Shown in pieces: positions 16,457 through 26,131 of a stretch of 64,000 bases of DNA (the first letter of the stretch is position 1; each line of letters begins with the position of its first letter). The position numbers and the translations under genes are program-made. Where the stretch lies: the NCBI RefSeq assembly GCF_030929495.1, contig NZ_JAVFWN010000005.1, positions 186,001 through 250,000 of the forward strand. The letters are read 5' to 3'. The DNA comes from Nocardioides sp. LHD-245 (GTDB taxonomy: Bacteria; Actinomycetota; Actinomycetes; Propionibacteriales; Nocardioidaceae). The notes below the pieces were generated by a model that saw only the letters and a list, made by a program, of their open reading frames with translations, did not search any database and was not told the origin of the DNA.

Positions 16457-18628
16457 ATGTCCCTGTCCCTGAGCGCGCTGCCCACGCGGGCCGCCCGTTG
16501 GAGCGCCACCCATCCGTGGCGCGCGATCGGCGCCTGGCTGGCGTTCGTGGTGATCGCCGTCGGCCTCGCCGCGACCATCCCCACCAACGAGGTCGAGGAC
16601 GCCGACTACCGCATCGGCGAGTCCGGCCGGGCCGGCGCACTCATCGAGGAGGCCGGCCTCGACGACCCCCCGTCGGAGAGCGTGCTGGTGCGTGCCCGGT
16701 CCGGCGAGCTCGACGGCGCGATGGGCAGCGCCGCCGCGGCCGAGGTCGCCGAGCGGATGCGGACGGCCCCAGGCGTCGCCGGGGTCGGCGACGCCGTGCC
16801 GAGCGCCGACGGTACGGCGCTGCTCGTCCCCGTCGAGCTGACCGCGGACGATGTCGACGCGGCTCCGCTGCTCGACGTCACCGCCGCCGTCCAGGACGCC
16901 CACCCCGACCTGGTGATCGCCCAGGCCGGCGACGTCACCATCGACGAGGCGATCAACGAGCGGGTCGGTGAGGACCTGCGGGCCGCCGAGTTCATCAGCC
17001 TCCCCATCACGCTCGTCCTGATGCTGCTGGCGTTCGGCGCGCTGATCGCGGCCGGCCTGCCGGTGCTGCTCGCCGCCACGAGCGTGGCGGCGACGATCGG
17101 CATCAGCGCACCGATCTCGTGGCTGGTGCCGGCCGAGTCGACCGTGCTCAGCATGATCGTGCTGATCGGCATGGCCGTCGGCGTCGACTACTCGCTGTTC
17201 TACCTCAAGCGGGAGCGCCAGGAGCGGGCCGCCGGGCGCTCGACGCTCGACGCCGTCGCGATCGCCGCGGAGACCTCGGGGCACGCGATCCTGGTGTCCG
17301 GCGGTGCCGTGATCGCCGCGCTCGCGGGCCTGTTCGTGCTCTCCGACGTCACCTTCAACTCGCTGGCCACCGGCGCGATCCTCGTCGTCGCGGTCGCCGT
17401 GCTGGGCTCGATCACCGTGCTGCCGGCGCTCCTGGTCAAGCTGGGCCGCTGGGTCGACCGTCCCCGGCTGCCGCTGCTGTGGCGGCTCACGCGACGGGTG
17501 CCGACGGGCACCGTCAGCGGTCGCATCCTCGGGCCCGTGGTCCGGCACCCCGTCGTCGCCCTGGTCGTCTCGTCGATCGGCATCATCGCGCTCGCCGTAC
17601 CCGCGTTCGGGATGAAGACGCACCAGGCCAGCATCGAGACGCTGCCCGCCGACATCCCGGCCGTGCAGACGCTCCGCTCGATCACGAAGGCGTTCCCAGC
17701 CGAGGGCACCGCCGCGCAGGTCGTCGTCGCCGGCGCCGAGCCCGCCGCGGCCCGATCCGCTCTCGAGGAGCTCGCCGCCGCAGCAGGTGCCGGCGACGAC
17801 TTCGCGACCGAGGGGGCCGAGGTGCGCACCTCCGAGGACGGCGGTACGTCGGTCGTGGACCTCCCGCTGCCCTACGAGGAAGCCGACGACCGCGCCACCA
17901 AGGCGATCAAACGGCTCCGCGCCGACCTCGCGCCCGCCGCCCTCGACGGCCTCGGCGCCGGCAGCTCGTGGGCCGTCGGCGGCGGCGCCGCCGAGTCGCT
18001 CGACCGCCTGGACCTGCGCACCGAGCGGATGCCGCTGCTGCTGGGGTTCGTGCTGCTGCTGACCATGGTGATGATGATGCTCGCGTTCCGCAGCGTCCTG
18101 CTGGGCATCGTCTCGACGGTGCTCAACCTGGCCTCGGTGGGCGTCGCCTTCGGCCTGCTGTCGGTCGTCTTCCAGCACGGCGTCGGCGAGAGCCTGCTCG
18201 ACTTCACCAGCCCCGGCTTCGTGATCGAGTGGATCCCGATCTTCGTCCTCGTCGTCCTGGTCGGCCTGTCGATGGACTATCACGTGTTCGTGCTCAGCCG
18301 GATCCGCGAGCTGATCGACCGCGGGCTGCCCGCCCGCGAGGCCGTCCACCGAGGCATCGCCGACACGGCCGGCGTCATCACCAGCGCCGCCGCGGTCATG
18401 GTCTCCGTGTTCGCCATCTTCGCGACCCTGTCGATGATGGAGATGAAGATGATGGGCGTCGGCCTCGCCGCCGCGATCCTCATCGACGCCACGGTGATCC
18501 GGCTGGTCGTGCTGCCCGCCGTGCTGATCCTGCTCGGCGAACGCGCCTGGCCGCGGCGCAGGGGTCCGTCGGAGCCGATGGTCTCGGCGGCGCTGCCCGA
18601 GGAGGGGCTGGTGACCACCGGTCACTGA
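16457..18628 (+). CDS. MMPL/RND-family transporter
   Basis: A 723-residue inner-membrane transporter of the MmpL type. It has a first span near residues 22-42, then two clusters of five to six membrane helices around 180-335 and 510-700, separated by soluble loops. [19 protein letters not shown] and [17 protein letters not shown] are the paired helix-4 signatures with the proton-relay Asp-Tyr. It probably exports lipids or hydrophobic compounds. ATG 16457 has CCAGGAG at 6-nt spacing. It is divergent from the two-component system, which very likely controls it. Its stop overlaps the convergent lipoyl-synthase stop. Confidence 0.9.
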   Translation: MSLSLSALPTRAARWSATHPWRAIGAWLAFVVIAVGLAATIPTNEVEDADYRIGESGRAGALIEEAGLDDPPSESVLVRARSGELDGAMGSAAAAEVAERMRTAPGVAGVGDAVPSADGTALLVPVELTADDVDAAPLLDVTAAVQDAHPDLVIAQAGDVTIDEAINERVGEDLRAAEFISLPITLVLMLLAFGALIAAGLPVLLAATSVAATIGISAPISWLVPAESTVLSMIVLIGMAVGVDYSLFYLKRERQERAAGRSTLDAVAIAAETSGHAILVSGGAVIAALAGLFVLSDVTFNSLATGAILVVAVAVLGSITVLPALLVKLGRWVDRPRLPLLWRLTRRVPTGTVSGRILGPVVRHPVVALVVSSIGIIALAVPAFGMKTHQASIETLPADIPAVQTLRSITKAFPAEGTAAQVVVAGAEPAAARSALEELAAAAGAGDDFATEGAEVRTSEDGGTSVVDLPLPYEEADDRATKAIKRLRADLAPAALDGLGAGSSWAVGGGAAESLDRLDLRTERMPLLLGFVLLLTMVMMMLAFRSVLLGIVSTVLNLASVGVAFGLLSVVFQHGVGESLLDFTSPGFVIEWIPIFVLVVLVGLSMDYHVFVLSRIRELIDRGLPAREAVHRGIADTAGVITSAAAVMVSVFAIFATLSMMEMKMMGVGLAAAILIDATVIRLVVLPAVLILLGERAWPRRRGPSEPMVSAALPEEGLVTTGH

Positions 18629-19557
18629 TCGGCCGGGGTCGGCCTCCGCTTCCGGAGGGCCTGCTCGTAGAGACGGCCGGCCCGGTACGACGAGCGCACG
18701 AGCGGACCGGCCAGCACCCCCGCGAAGCCGAGACGACGGGCCTCGTCGGCCAGCTCGACGAACTCCTCCGGCCGGACCCACCGCTCGACGGGGTGGTGTC
18801 GGCTCGACGGGCGCAGGTACTGGGTGATGGTCAGGAGGTCGCAGTGCACGGAGCGGAGGTCCCGCAGTGCCGAGGTGATCTCGTCGGGTGTCTCCCCCAG
18901 GCCGAGGATCAGGTTGCTCTTGGTCACCAGCCCGGCGGAGTGCGCCCGCGCCAGCACCTCGAGCGAGCGGTCGTAACGGAACCCCGGACGAATCCTGCGG
19001 AAGACGCGCGGCACCGTCTCGAGGTTGTGCGCCAGCACCTCGGGGCGGGAGTCGAAGACCTCGGTCAGCAGGTCGAGGCGGCCGCCGAAGTCGGGGATCA
19101 GGTTCTCGACGCGGGTGTCGGGGTTCAGGGCGTGGATCCGGCGGACGGTCTCGGCGTACAACCAGGCGCCGCCGTCGGCCAGGTCGTCTCGGGCGACGCC
19201 CGTGATCGTGGAGTACCGCAACCGCATGGTCCGCACGCTCTCGGCGACCCGGCGCGGCTCGTCGCGGTCCAGCGCCGACGGCCGGCCGGTGTCGATCTGG
19301 CAGAAGTCGCACCGGCGGGTGCACTGGTCGCCGCCGATGAGGAAGGTCGCCTCCCGGTCCTCCCAGCACTCGAAGAGGTTGGGGCACCCGGCCGCCTGGC
19401 AGACCGTGTGCAGACCCTCCTCCTCGACCAGGTCGAGGAGCTGCCGGGACTCGGGCCCGATCCGCACCCGCGCCCTGATCCACTCCGGCTTCTCCTCGAC
19501 CGGAGTCTGCGCGTTGCGGATCTCCAGACGCAGGAGCCGGCGTCCGGCCGGCTCCAT
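18622..19557 (-). CDS. lipA: Lipoyl synthase (radical SAM)
   Basis: Inserts two sulfurs into octanoyl-lysine on lipoyl domains. About 311 residues with the auxiliary-cluster cysteines Cys53, Cys58 and Cys64 ([12 protein letters not shown]) and the radical-SAM cluster Cys79, Cys83 and Cys86 (CTRRCDFC). The C-terminal VRSSYRAG holds the conserved RSSY serine. ATG 19557 is chosen because it places the normal MLRLEVRNxQTP-like start early; the upstream region has only a weak ribosome site. The gene ends the operon that also encodes an E1 pair, a lipoyl protein and an E2 core, so it is probably dedicated to, or a second copy serving, that complex. No lipB or lplA lies nearby. Confidence 0.93.
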   Translation of the reverse strand: MEPAGRRLLRLEIRNAQTPVEEKPEWIRARVRIGPESRQLLDLVEEEGLHTVCQAAGCPNLFECWEDREATFLIGGDQCTRRCDFCQIDTGRPSALDRDEPRRVAESVRTMRLRYSTITGVARDDLADGGAWLYAETVRRIHALNPDTRVENLIPDFGGRLDLLTEVFDSRPEVLAHNLETVPRVFRRIRPGFRYDRSLEVLARAHSAGLVTKSNLILGLGETPDEITSALRDLRSVHCDLLTITQYLRPSSRHHPVERWVRPEEFVELADEARRLGFAGVLAGPLVRSSYRAGRLYEQALRKRRPTPADQ

Positions 19558-19579
19558 CAACCCCGCCGCCGCCCTGCGC

Positions 19580-21136
19580 TCACCGACCCGACACCTCCTT
19601 TCGCAGCTCTCCCTTGGCGACCTTCCCGATGGAGGTCTTGGGCAGGGCGTCGCGGATCTCGACGATCGTCGGGACCTTGAAGGAGGCGAGCCGGCCGACG
19701 CAGTGCTCACGCACGTCCTCCGCGCTGAGCGCGGCACCGGCCACGGGCACCACCACTGCCTTCACGGCCTCGTCGCGCAGTGGGTCGGGTACGCCGATCA
19801 CGGCGACCTCGGCGATCGACGGGTGCTCGACGAGGACCGCCTCGACCTCGGCGGTCGAGATGTTCTCGCCACCGCGCTTGATCATGTCCGCGCGTCGGTC
19901 GAACCAGTAGAGGTACCCGTCGGCGTCGGCGTAGGCGTTGTCGCCGGTCCAGAGCTCACCGTCGCGCAATGCCCGCGCGGTGGCCTCGGGGTTGTTGTAG
20001 TAGCCCTTCATCAGGGTGCGCCCGGGCACCCCCTGGATCACGATCTCGCCCACGGAGCCCACCGGGACGTCCCTGCCGTCGGGGTCGACGAGGCGGACCG
20101 TGCGCCCCACCAACGGCTTGCCGATGGACGGCCACTTCTTCGGACCGAACACGGGAGCGAGCGTGGCCAGCGTCATCGCCTCCGACAGCCCGTAGGCGTT
20201 GATCAGCTCGACGCCGTAGCGGTCCTGGAAGGCGTCCTTCTCCTCCGCGGAGATGTTGAGCGCGTAGAAGGTACGGCGGAGGGTGTGGTCCCGGTCGGTG
20301 TGCCGCTCCGGCTGGGCGAGCAGCGTGCGCACCTGCATCGAGACCAGGCTGGTCTGGGTGGCCCGGTGCCGACGAACCTGGTCCCAGTACTTCGTCGCCC
20401 GGAACTCCTCCAGCAGGATGCAGGTCCCGCCCACCGTCAGGCTCGAGAGCACCGTGATGACCTGCGCATTGACGTGGAAGACCGGCAGCGACGTCAGGCA
20501 GCGGTCGGTGTCGTCGAGCAGCAGGCCGCGCGACTCGCGCTCACCGCCGTGCAGGGCGTTGGCATGGGTCAGCAGGACACCCTTGGGCCGCGCGGTGGTC
20601 CCCGACGTGAACAGCATCTGCACGACGTCCTCGCTGTCCACCGCGGGTCGCGGCGCGACGGTGGACGTCGTCACCAGCTCCTCCAGCATGACGGTGCCGG
20701 CCGCCGGCTCGTCGGTCCGGGCGAGGATCCGCCACCGGACGGACGGCACCCGGTCCGCCGCCTCGGCGACGGTGTCCAGGAAGGACGGCTGGGTCACCAC
20801 GGCGACCGCACCGGAGAAGTCGAGCACGTACTCCAGCTCCGCCGGCGTGTTCGCCGTGTTCGACGGGACCATCACCGCGCCGAGCGTGCCGAGAGCGAAC
20901 CACACCTCGAGGATCTCGGGGCAGTTGGCGAGGTGGACCGCGACCCGGTCGCCCTGCTCGACGCCGAGGTCGGTCAGGCCCGCCGCGACCTGGTCGACCC
21001 GCACCCGGAACCCGGCGTACGAGGTCTCGCGGACGGCCCCGTCCTTGTCCTCGAACACGATGAACGGCTTGTCGCCGTAGCGCTCGGCCCGTTCGTCGAG
21101 CAGGTCGCGCATGGTCCGGTTGCCGACGATGTCCAT
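19580..21136 (-). CDS. AMP-binding acyl-CoA ligase (CaiC-like)
   Basis: A 518-residue adenylate-forming ligase. The P-loop [16 protein letters not shown] binds [13 protein letters not shown] lies in the substrate/adenylate region, and [31 protein letters not shown] is split by the hinge into the mobile C-terminal domain, with the catalytic Lys in [14 protein letters not shown]. It activates a carboxylic acid to its CoA thioester in the cytoplasm. ATG 21136 follows GGAGG. It lies 64 bp after the E2 core gene and 22 bp before lipA. The sequence most resembles crotonobetaine/short-chain acid ligases; the substrate is unknown. Confidence 0.9.
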   Translation of the reverse strand: MDIVGNRTMRDLLDERAERYGDKPFIVFEDKDGAVRETSYAGFRVRVDQVAAGLTDLGVEQGDRVAVHLANCPEILEVWFALGTLGAVMVPSNTANTPAELEYVLDFSGAVAVVTQPSFLDTVAEAADRVPSVRWRILARTDEPAAGTVMLEELVTTSTVAPRPAVDSEDVVQMLFTSGTTARPKGVLLTHANALHGGERESRGLLLDDTDRCLTSLPVFHVNAQVITVLSSLTVGGTCILLEEFRATKYWDQVRRHRATQTSLVSMQVRTLLAQPERHTDRDHTLRRTFYALNISAEEKDAFQDRYGVELINAYGLSEAMTLATLAPVFGPKKWPSIGKPLVGRTVRLVDPDGRDVPVGSVGEIVIQGVPGRTLMKGYYNNPEATARALRDGELWTGDNAYADADGYLYWFDRRADMIKRGGENISTAEVEAVLVEHPSIAEVAVIGVPDPLRDEAVKAVVVPVAGAALSAEDVREHCVGRLASFKVPTIVEIRDALPKTSIGKVAKGELRKEVSGR

Positions 21137-21200
21137 CCCAAGTCCTCCAGTTTCCCAGTCCGTCGAGCCCAGCCTGCCCTCGAAGGCGCGAGCAGGTCGC

Positions 21201-21917
21201 TCAGTCCGTCGAATTCCCGGTATTGCCCGCCCGGAGCAGGTCGTCCGCCGCCTCGACGCCCCGGCAGATCCGGTCGAGCACCCGAGCCGCGTCGGCACCG
21301 TCGGTGGCGGCGTGGTCGAAGCTGAGGCTCAGCCCGATCCGGCGTACCGCGACGACCTGGTCGTCGACCAGGGCGAGCTCGCTGCGCACGGCGCCGACGC
21401 CGAGGATCGCCAGTTGCGGCGGGTTCACGATCGGGGAGAAGAACTCCACGCCCAGAGCGCCCAGGCTCGACACCGTGAACGTGGCGTCGGCGATGTCCTC
21501 CATCCGCAGCCGCCCGGCCCGGGCGAGCTCGGAGAGCCGTCGCAGCTCGGATCCGATCCCCGCGACCGAGAGGCGGTCCGCGTCCCGGATCACCGGGACG
21601 ACCAGCGCTCCGGCCACGTCGACGGCGACGCCCAGGTGCACGCCGGTGTGGAGGTCGATGGTCCGGTCCGTCACCGTGCCGTTGATCCGACTGGCCCGCA
21701 CCGCCCGCGCGACGGCGGCGAGGAGCGCGGCCGTCAGTCCGACGCCGCTGTCGGGGTCGGCCGACCTCGCTGGGCCGAGGGCACTCTCCAGGGCCGTCAG
21801 CTCGGCACGACGGTGCAACGTGACCTGCGGCTTCGTGATGACGGACTCGGTCAGCCGCTTCGCCGTGGTCCGCCGGAACCGGTCGTACCGGACCTGCGTG
21901 ATGGCGGTCTCAGCCAT
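21201..21917 (-). CDS. Stand-alone 2-oxoacid dehydrogenase acyltransferase (E2) catalytic core
   Basis: A 238-residue protein consisting only of the E2 acyltransferase core. TTAKRLTESVITKPQVTL opens the domain and the active-site HxxxDG is DHAATDG with His202 and Asp206 (the usual DHRxxDG has Arg rather than the first Ala). No lipoyl domain and no peripheral-subunit-binding domain are present. The lipoyl domain is instead the separate 78-residue protein immediately upstream, overlapping by 8 bp. Normal E2 proteins are 400-600 residues with all domains on one chain, so this is a split E2. How E1 is held without the binding domain is unclear. Confidence 0.88.
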   Translation of the reverse strand: MAETAITQVRYDRFRRTTAKRLTESVITKPQVTLHRRAELTALESALGPARSADPDSGVGLTAALLAAVARAVRASRINGTVTDRTIDLHTGVHLGVAVDVAGALVVPVIRDADRLSVAGIGSELRRLSELARAGRLRMEDIADATFTVSSLGALGVEFFSPIVNPPQLAILGVGAVRSELALVDDQVVAVRRIGLSLSFDHAATDGADAARVLDRICRGVEAADDLLRAGNTGNSTD

Positions 21918-22146
21918 CGCCGAGTCTCGCGACGACCTGACCGGGTACGACGTCCGCCCCCTCCTCGACCAGGAGCTCGGTGACGGTCCCCGCGAAGGGC
22001 GACTCCAGCTCCGCCGCCGTCTTGTCGGTCTCGAGCTCGGCGATCGGCTCGCCCTCGTCGACGTGGTCGCCGACGGCCTTCAGCCACGTGACGAGGGTGG
22101 CGTCCTCCATGGTCAGTCCCCACTGCGGGACAACGATGTCGCTCAT
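21910..22146 (-). CDS. Free-standing biotinyl/lipoyl-domain protein
   Basis: A 78-residue single lipoyl domain starting MSDIVVPQWGLTMEDATL, with the modified lysine at Lys42 in ETDKTAAE. It should act as the swinging acyl carrier between the E1 pair and the E2 core encoded on either side. ATG 22146 overlaps the E1 beta stop (ATGA) and its own stop overlaps the E2 start by 8 bp. It is equivalent to the first 80 residues of a normal E2 but ends cleanly with a stop and no linker. It resembles the H-protein-like arrangement in which a carrier is made as a separate chain. Confidence 0.9.
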   Translation of the reverse strand: MSDIVVPQWGLTMEDATLVTWLKAVGDHVDEGEPIAELETDKTAAELESPFAGTVTELLVEEGADVVPGQVVARLGDG

Positions 22147-23129
22147 GATGCCTTCCTGACGGTCCTGATGGTCTCCAGCACGGCGGACACGATGTCCTCC
22201 GGCTGGGGGAGGTACGCCGCCTCCAGATGGGGGGCGAAGGGAGCGGGGGCGTACGGCGCGCCGAGCCGGCGCACGGGTGCGACGAGCTCGTCGAAGCACT
22301 CCGTCGCGACCGTCGCCGCGATCTCCGCGCCCACACCGAAGTCGACGACGGCGTCGTGGACCACGAGCAGCCGACCGGTCCGGCGGACCGAGGCCAGCAC
22401 CGTCTCCCGGTCCCAGGGCGAGATGGTGCGCAGGTCGATGAGCTCGACGCTGACGTCCTCGAGCTGCGCCACGGCCCGGGCGGCCCGCGGCGCCGCGCCA
22501 CCCCAGGTGACCAGCGTCAGGTCCGTGCCCTCGCGACGCACGGCGGCCACCCCGATCGGCACGATCTCGTCCTCGTCGGCGACCTCGCCGCGGGTCGACC
22601 ACTCGACGAGGCTCTCGATGACGTAGACCGGGCCGTCGTCGCGGATCGCGGCCTTGAGCAGCCCGCGGGCGTCGGCGGGGGTCGAGCCCCACACGACCTT
22701 GAGCCCGGGGACGTGCGCGAGCCACGCCTCGAGGTTCTGCGAGTGCTGAGGTCCGGTACGCCGCCCGCTCGCGCAGATCGACCGGATCACCATCGGTGCG
22801 GCGAAGTTGCCCGCCGACATGTAGGAGACCTTGGCGGCCTGGTTGACGACCTGGTCCATCGCGACGGTCACGAAGTCGAGGAACATCACCTCGACGACCG
22901 GCCGATACCCGGCCATGGCGGCGCCGAGCGCCGCGCCGACGATCGCCGCCTCGCTGATCGGGGTGTCGCGCACCCGGTCCGGGCCGAACGCCTCGAGCAG
23001 TCCCTTCGTCGCCCCGAACGGCCCACCGGGGTCGGCGACGTCCTCGCCGATGACCAGGACCCGGTCGTCGCGCGCCATCTCCTCGTGGAGTGCGCGGTTG
23101 ATCGCCTGCCAGTACTTCACTGTCGTCAT
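22143..23129 (-). CDS. 2-oxoacid/acetoin dehydrogenase-type E1 beta subunit
   Basis: A 328-residue transketolase-like beta subunit with VIGEDVADPGGPFGATKGL, DTPISEAAIVGAALGAAMAG and EVMFLDFVTVAMDQVVNQAAK, all hallmark segments. The C-terminal transketolase_C domain carries EDVSVELIDLRTISPWD. It binds TPP at the interface with E1 alpha. ATG 23129 overlaps the alpha stop by 4 bp. Sequence features fit the AcoB/PDH-beta group; branched-chain enzymes are a less likely alternative. Confidence 0.92.
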   Translation of the reverse strand: MTTVKYWQAINRALHEEMARDDRVLVIGEDVADPGGPFGATKGLLEAFGPDRVRDTPISEAAIVGAALGAAMAGYRPVVEVMFLDFVTVAMDQVVNQAAKVSYMSAGNFAAPMVIRSICASGRRTGPQHSQNLEAWLAHVPGLKVVWGSTPADARGLLKAAIRDDGPVYVIESLVEWSTRGEVADEDEIVPIGVAAVRREGTDLTLVTWGGAAPRAARAVAQLEDVSVELIDLRTISPWDRETVLASVRRTGRLLVVHDAVVDFGVGAEIAATVATECFDELVAPVRRLGAPYAPAPFAPHLEAAYLPQPEDIVSAVLETIRTVRKAS

Positions 23130-24121
23130 CGGGCGCCCTCCGGGTAGACGTGACGGCTCAGGCCGCCGGGGTCGCTCAGCGGCATCGCGCGCGCCGCCTC
23201 CACCGCCGCGCCGACCAGGTCCGCGATGTCCGCGTCGACCTGGTCGAGCTCGGCGGGCGGTACGCCGTGCGCCGCGTGCAGCACGTCCCGCCAGTGGGTG
23301 AGCGGGTCGCGCTCGGTCATCGCGGTGATCTCCTCGCGGGCCCGGTACTTCTGCGGGTCCCCCTCGAAGTGCCCGCGCCAACGCGTGGTTCGCGCCTCGA
23401 TCAGGGTGGGTCCCGCACCGGACCGGGCGCGCGCGGTCGCCGCCCGTGCGGCCGTGAGAACCGCCGCCACGTCGTTGCCGTCGACCTTCTCCGCGGGCAT
23501 GCCGTACGCCGCGGCGAGGTCGGTGACCTCGGCGTTCGCCAGGTGCTTGCTCACCGGTGTCATCTCCGCGTAGCCGTTGTGCTCGCAGACGAAGACGACC
23601 GGCAGCTGCCAGAGCTCGGCGAGGTTCAGGCACTCGTGCAGGACACCCTCGGCCACCGCGCCGTCGCCGAAGAAGGCCACCGAGACCTGGCCGCGACCGG
23701 CGAGCTGGGCCGCGTAGCCTCCGCCCACCGCCATCGGGATGCCGCCACCGACGATCGCGTTGGCGCCCAGGATGCCGACCGTGTTGTCGGCGATGTGCAT
23801 GGACCCCGAGCGTCCCAGCGCATAGCCGCCCTCGCGTCCGTACAGCTCGGCCATCATCTCGCGCAGGCGACCGCCCTTGGCGATGCAGTGTCCGTGCCCA
23901 CGGTGGGTGGTGGTGATGTAGTCGGCGTCGTCCAACGCGGCGCACACCCCGGCGGCGACGGCCTCCTGCCCGATGGACAGGTGGATGAACCCGGGCAGCT
24001 CGCCGGCGGCGAAGAGCTCGCCGGCCGTGGTCTCGAACTGGCGGATCCTGCGCATCGTCCGGTACAGGTCGATCGCGAGCTCGCGGTCGACACCGACGTC
24101 CTGACTGCGGACAGCCGTCAT
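23126..24121 (-). CDS. Acetoin dehydrogenase-like E1 alpha subunit (TPP)
   Basis: A 331-residue TPP-dependent E1 alpha. The TPP motif starts GDG (152-154) and ends Asn182 in CEHNGYAEMTP. THRGHGHCIAKG and GSMHIAD...GILGANAIVGGG are particularly close to AcoA of acetoin dehydrogenase and to related short PDH-alpha proteins. Expected reaction: decarboxylation of a 2-oxoacid or cleavage of an acyloin/diketone, passing the acyl group to the lipoyl protein. ATG 24121 overlaps the MaoC-like gene stop. No E3 (dihydrolipoamide dehydrogenase) gene is in the window, so E3 must come from elsewhere in the genome. Confidence 0.92.
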   Translation of the reverse strand: MTAVRSQDVGVDRELAIDLYRTMRRIRQFETTAGELFAAGELPGFIHLSIGQEAVAAGVCAALDDADYITTTHRGHGHCIAKGGRLREMMAELYGREGGYALGRSGSMHIADNTVGILGANAIVGGGIPMAVGGGYAAQLAGRGQVSVAFFGDGAVAEGVLHECLNLAELWQLPVVFVCEHNGYAEMTPVSKHLANAEVTDLAAAYGMPAEKVDGNDVAAVLTAARAATARARSGAGPTLIEARTTRWRGHFEGDPQKYRAREEITAMTERDPLTHWRDVLHAAHGVPPAELDQVDADIADLVGAAVEAARAMPLSDPGGLSRHVYPEGAR

Positions 24122-24528
24122 GGTCGTCCCTCCTCCTCGGTGAGCCGGACGACAGCCCGGCCCGGGGCGCACACGACGCCGTCCTGGTTGGTCTCCTGCA
24201 GCTCGACGGTCCGGGTCCACCGGTCGGCCTCGACGACCCGGCCGGTCACCGTCAGGACGTCGCCCGGAACCGCGAAGTGGCGGTTCTGCCACGAGAAGCG
24301 CTCCACCCGTCCGGCTCCGCCGAGCCAGCGACGCACGGTGGCCAGCAGCCAGCAGCCATGGAGGTGACCGTGGACGAGCACGCCGGGATAGCCCTCGGTC
24401 GCGGCGTACGGCAGGTCATAGTGGATCCGGTGCGGGTTCCAGGTGACGGCACTGAAGCGGAACAGGGAGATCTCGCTCGGGCGGACCTCGAGGACCGGGA
24501 GCTCGGTCCCCACGGGGGCGAAGGTCAT
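24118..24528 (-). CDS. MaoC-like hot-dog dehydratase, small subunit
   Basis: A 136-residue single hot-dog domain. The hydratase signature is FSAVTWNPHRIHYDLPYA followed by EGYPGVLVHGHLHG, with the catalytic Asp/His pair near Asp38/His33-36. It presumably hydrates an enoyl-CoA or dehydrates a 3-hydroxyacyl-CoA together with the preceding, partner hot-dog protein (24525-25010). ATG 24528 and the downstream stop both overlap neighbours by 4 bp. A close paralogue, with the same HRIH...YAAxEGYPxVLV core, occurs at 49533-49997 in the other TetR module. Confidence 0.85.
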   Translation of the reverse strand: MTFAPVGTELPVLEVRPSEISLFRFSAVTWNPHRIHYDLPYAATEGYPGVLVHGHLHGCWLLATVRRWLGGAGRVERFSWQNRHFAVPGDVLTVTGRVVEADRWTRTVELQETNQDGVVCAPGRAVVRLTEEEGRP

Positions 24529-25010
24529 GACAGCGCCTCCCTGCCGAGGAACGTCTCCCGGCACTCGCTGAGCGGGCCGTCCTCGTCGGAGTAGGTGCGC
24601 TGCACGGTCAACACCAGCAGCGGGCCGTTCGCGGTCGTCTTCAGCTCGGCGCCGGCGAGAGCGATGTCGAGGCTCACCAGCGCGCCGGCCTCGAGGTCGC
24701 GGTGGAAGGTGAGCTCCTGGCCTCCGGCCATCAGGCGCAGCCCCGCGACGTCGAACCCGGAGAACGGGTCGGCGGCGTTGCCGTCGGGCAGCAGGTCCCG
24801 CTCGAGGGGGCCGTTGTCCCACACCAGCACCGACGACAGGAACAGCGGCGCGGCGAGCCCGACGACGTCGTCGGCGACGCTGCCGTCGACCGCCACCGCG
24901 AACCGGTCGAGCTGCTGCTGCCCGATCCGGCCGAGCTCGACCCGCCGGGTCGCGCCGAGCCGGGACCGAGCCGCGGTCCAGACCTCGTGGATGCGTGCCT
25001 GGTCGCTCAC
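24525..25010 (-). CDS. MaoC N-terminal/FAS1-like hot-dog dehydratase subunit
   Basis: A 161-residue protein of the MaoC_dehydrat_N type. LFLSSVLVWDNGP, DPFSGFDVAGLRLMAGGQELTFHR and a C-terminal QRTYSDEDG beta strand match the non-catalytic partner in heteromeric hydratases such as the ChsH1/ChsH2 type. GTG 25010 overlaps the alcohol dehydrogenase stop (GTGA). With the next gene it probably forms a two-domain hydratase split over two chains. A paralogue is at 49994-50494. Confidence 0.82.
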   Translation of the reverse strand: MSDQARIHEVWTAARSRLGATRRVELGRIGQQQLDRFAVAVDGSVADDVVGLAAPLFLSSVLVWDNGPLERDLLPDGNAADPFSGFDVAGLRLMAGGQELTFHRDLEAGALVSLDIALAGAELKTTANGPLLVLTVQRTYSDEDGPLSECRETFLGREALS

Positions 25011-26131
25011 CCCTGGGACCCCACCCCGCCGGCCGGCGCGGCCGGTGTCGCCGAGGGGTCGAGGAGGAGCTTGCCGAAGACCCGGCGCTTCTCGAGCAGC
25101 CGCTGGGCGTGGGCGATCTCCTCCAGCGCGAAGACCTGCTGGACGATCGGCCGCACGATGCCGCGCTCGACCAGGTCCAGGATCGTGCAGAAGTCGTCGC
25201 GCGACCCGGCGTAGGAGCCGATCACGGTGTGCTCCTTGATGAACAGGTGCCACAGGTTGATGTCGACCTCGAAGCCCGAGTGGCCGCCGGACGTCACCAG
25301 GCGGCCACCCCGCGCCATCGCGGCCAGGCTGCCCTGCCAGGTGCTGGCGCCGACGTGCTCGAAGACCAGGTCCGCGCCGTGGCCGCCGTTGAAGGCCCGG
25401 ACCTGCCGGGGCCAGGTCGGGTCGTGGTGGTCCACGACGAGATCGGCCGGCAGCAGCTCGCGAGCCTTGCGAACCTTCTCCTCGCCGCCGACCGTGACGA
25501 CGACCCGCGCGCCACTGAAGCGCGCGACCTGGGCGGCGAGGGTGCCGATGCCCGAGCCCGCGGCGATCACGAGCACCGTCTCGCCGGCGCGCAGCCGTGC
25601 CCGCGTGTGGAGCATGTGCCACGTGGTGGGCCCGGTCACGGCGATCGCCGTCGCGACGTCGTACGACAGACCGGTCGGGATGGGCAGGACCTGGCGGGCC
25701 GGCGCCACGGCGTACTCCGCATAGCCGCCCTGGGTCTGGACGCCGTAGATCAGGCTGTCGCGGCACATGTTGGTCTGGCCGCGGAAGCAGGGGCGACACC
25801 GGCCGCAGGCGACGACAGGGTCCACGACCACACGTGCGCCGAGCAGGCCGGGGTCCACCTCCGTGCCGACCGCGACGACGTCGCCCGCGACCTCGGTGCC
25901 GGAGATGTGGGGCAGGGGCACGGCCTGCGGCGTCTGGCCACTGCGGGTGAGCAGGTCCACCTGGTTGAGGCCGCACCGGCGCACCTTGATCAGGACCTCG
26001 TCCCGACCGCAGTCGGGTACGGCGACGTCGGTGTCGACCCGCACGACGATCCGCCCGCCGTCGTCGTGCAGCCGAGCGGCGCGCATGGTCGTGGGGACGG
26101 TCTCGGTCGCCGCGGGCGCGCTCGTCGTCAC
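25007..26131 (-). CDS. Zinc-dependent medium-chain alcohol dehydrogenase
   Basis: A 374-residue MDR-family dehydrogenase. Structural zinc cysteines are Cys109, Cys112, Cys115 and Cys123 (CGRCRPCFRGQTNMC). Catalytic zinc ligands are likely Cys53 and His75/Glu80 (PHISGTEVAG). The nucleotide motif is VIAAGSGIGTLAAQVA, slightly unlike the common GxGxxG. GTG 26131 overlaps the crotonase stop (GTGA). Likely oxidises a hydroxyl group of the operon substrate using NAD(P). The final 15 residues are Ala/Gly/Pro-rich and probably disordered. Confidence 0.9.
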   Translation of the reverse strand: MTTSAPAATETVPTTMRAARLHDDGGRIVVRVDTDVAVPDCGRDEVLIKVRRCGLNQVDLLTRSGQTPQAVPLPHISGTEVAGDVVAVGTEVDPGLLGARVVVDPVVACGRCRPCFRGQTNMCRDSLIYGVQTQGGYAEYAVAPARQVLPIPTGLSYDVATAIAVTGPTTWHMLHTRARLRAGETVLVIAAGSGIGTLAAQVARFSGARVVVTVGGEEKVRKARELLPADLVVDHHDPTWPRQVRAFNGGHGADLVFEHVGASTWQGSLAAMARGGRLVTSGGHSGFEVDINLWHLFIKEHTVIGSYAGSRDDFCTILDLVERGIVRPIVQQVFALEEIAHAQRLLEKRRVFGKLLLDPSATPAAPAGGVGSQG

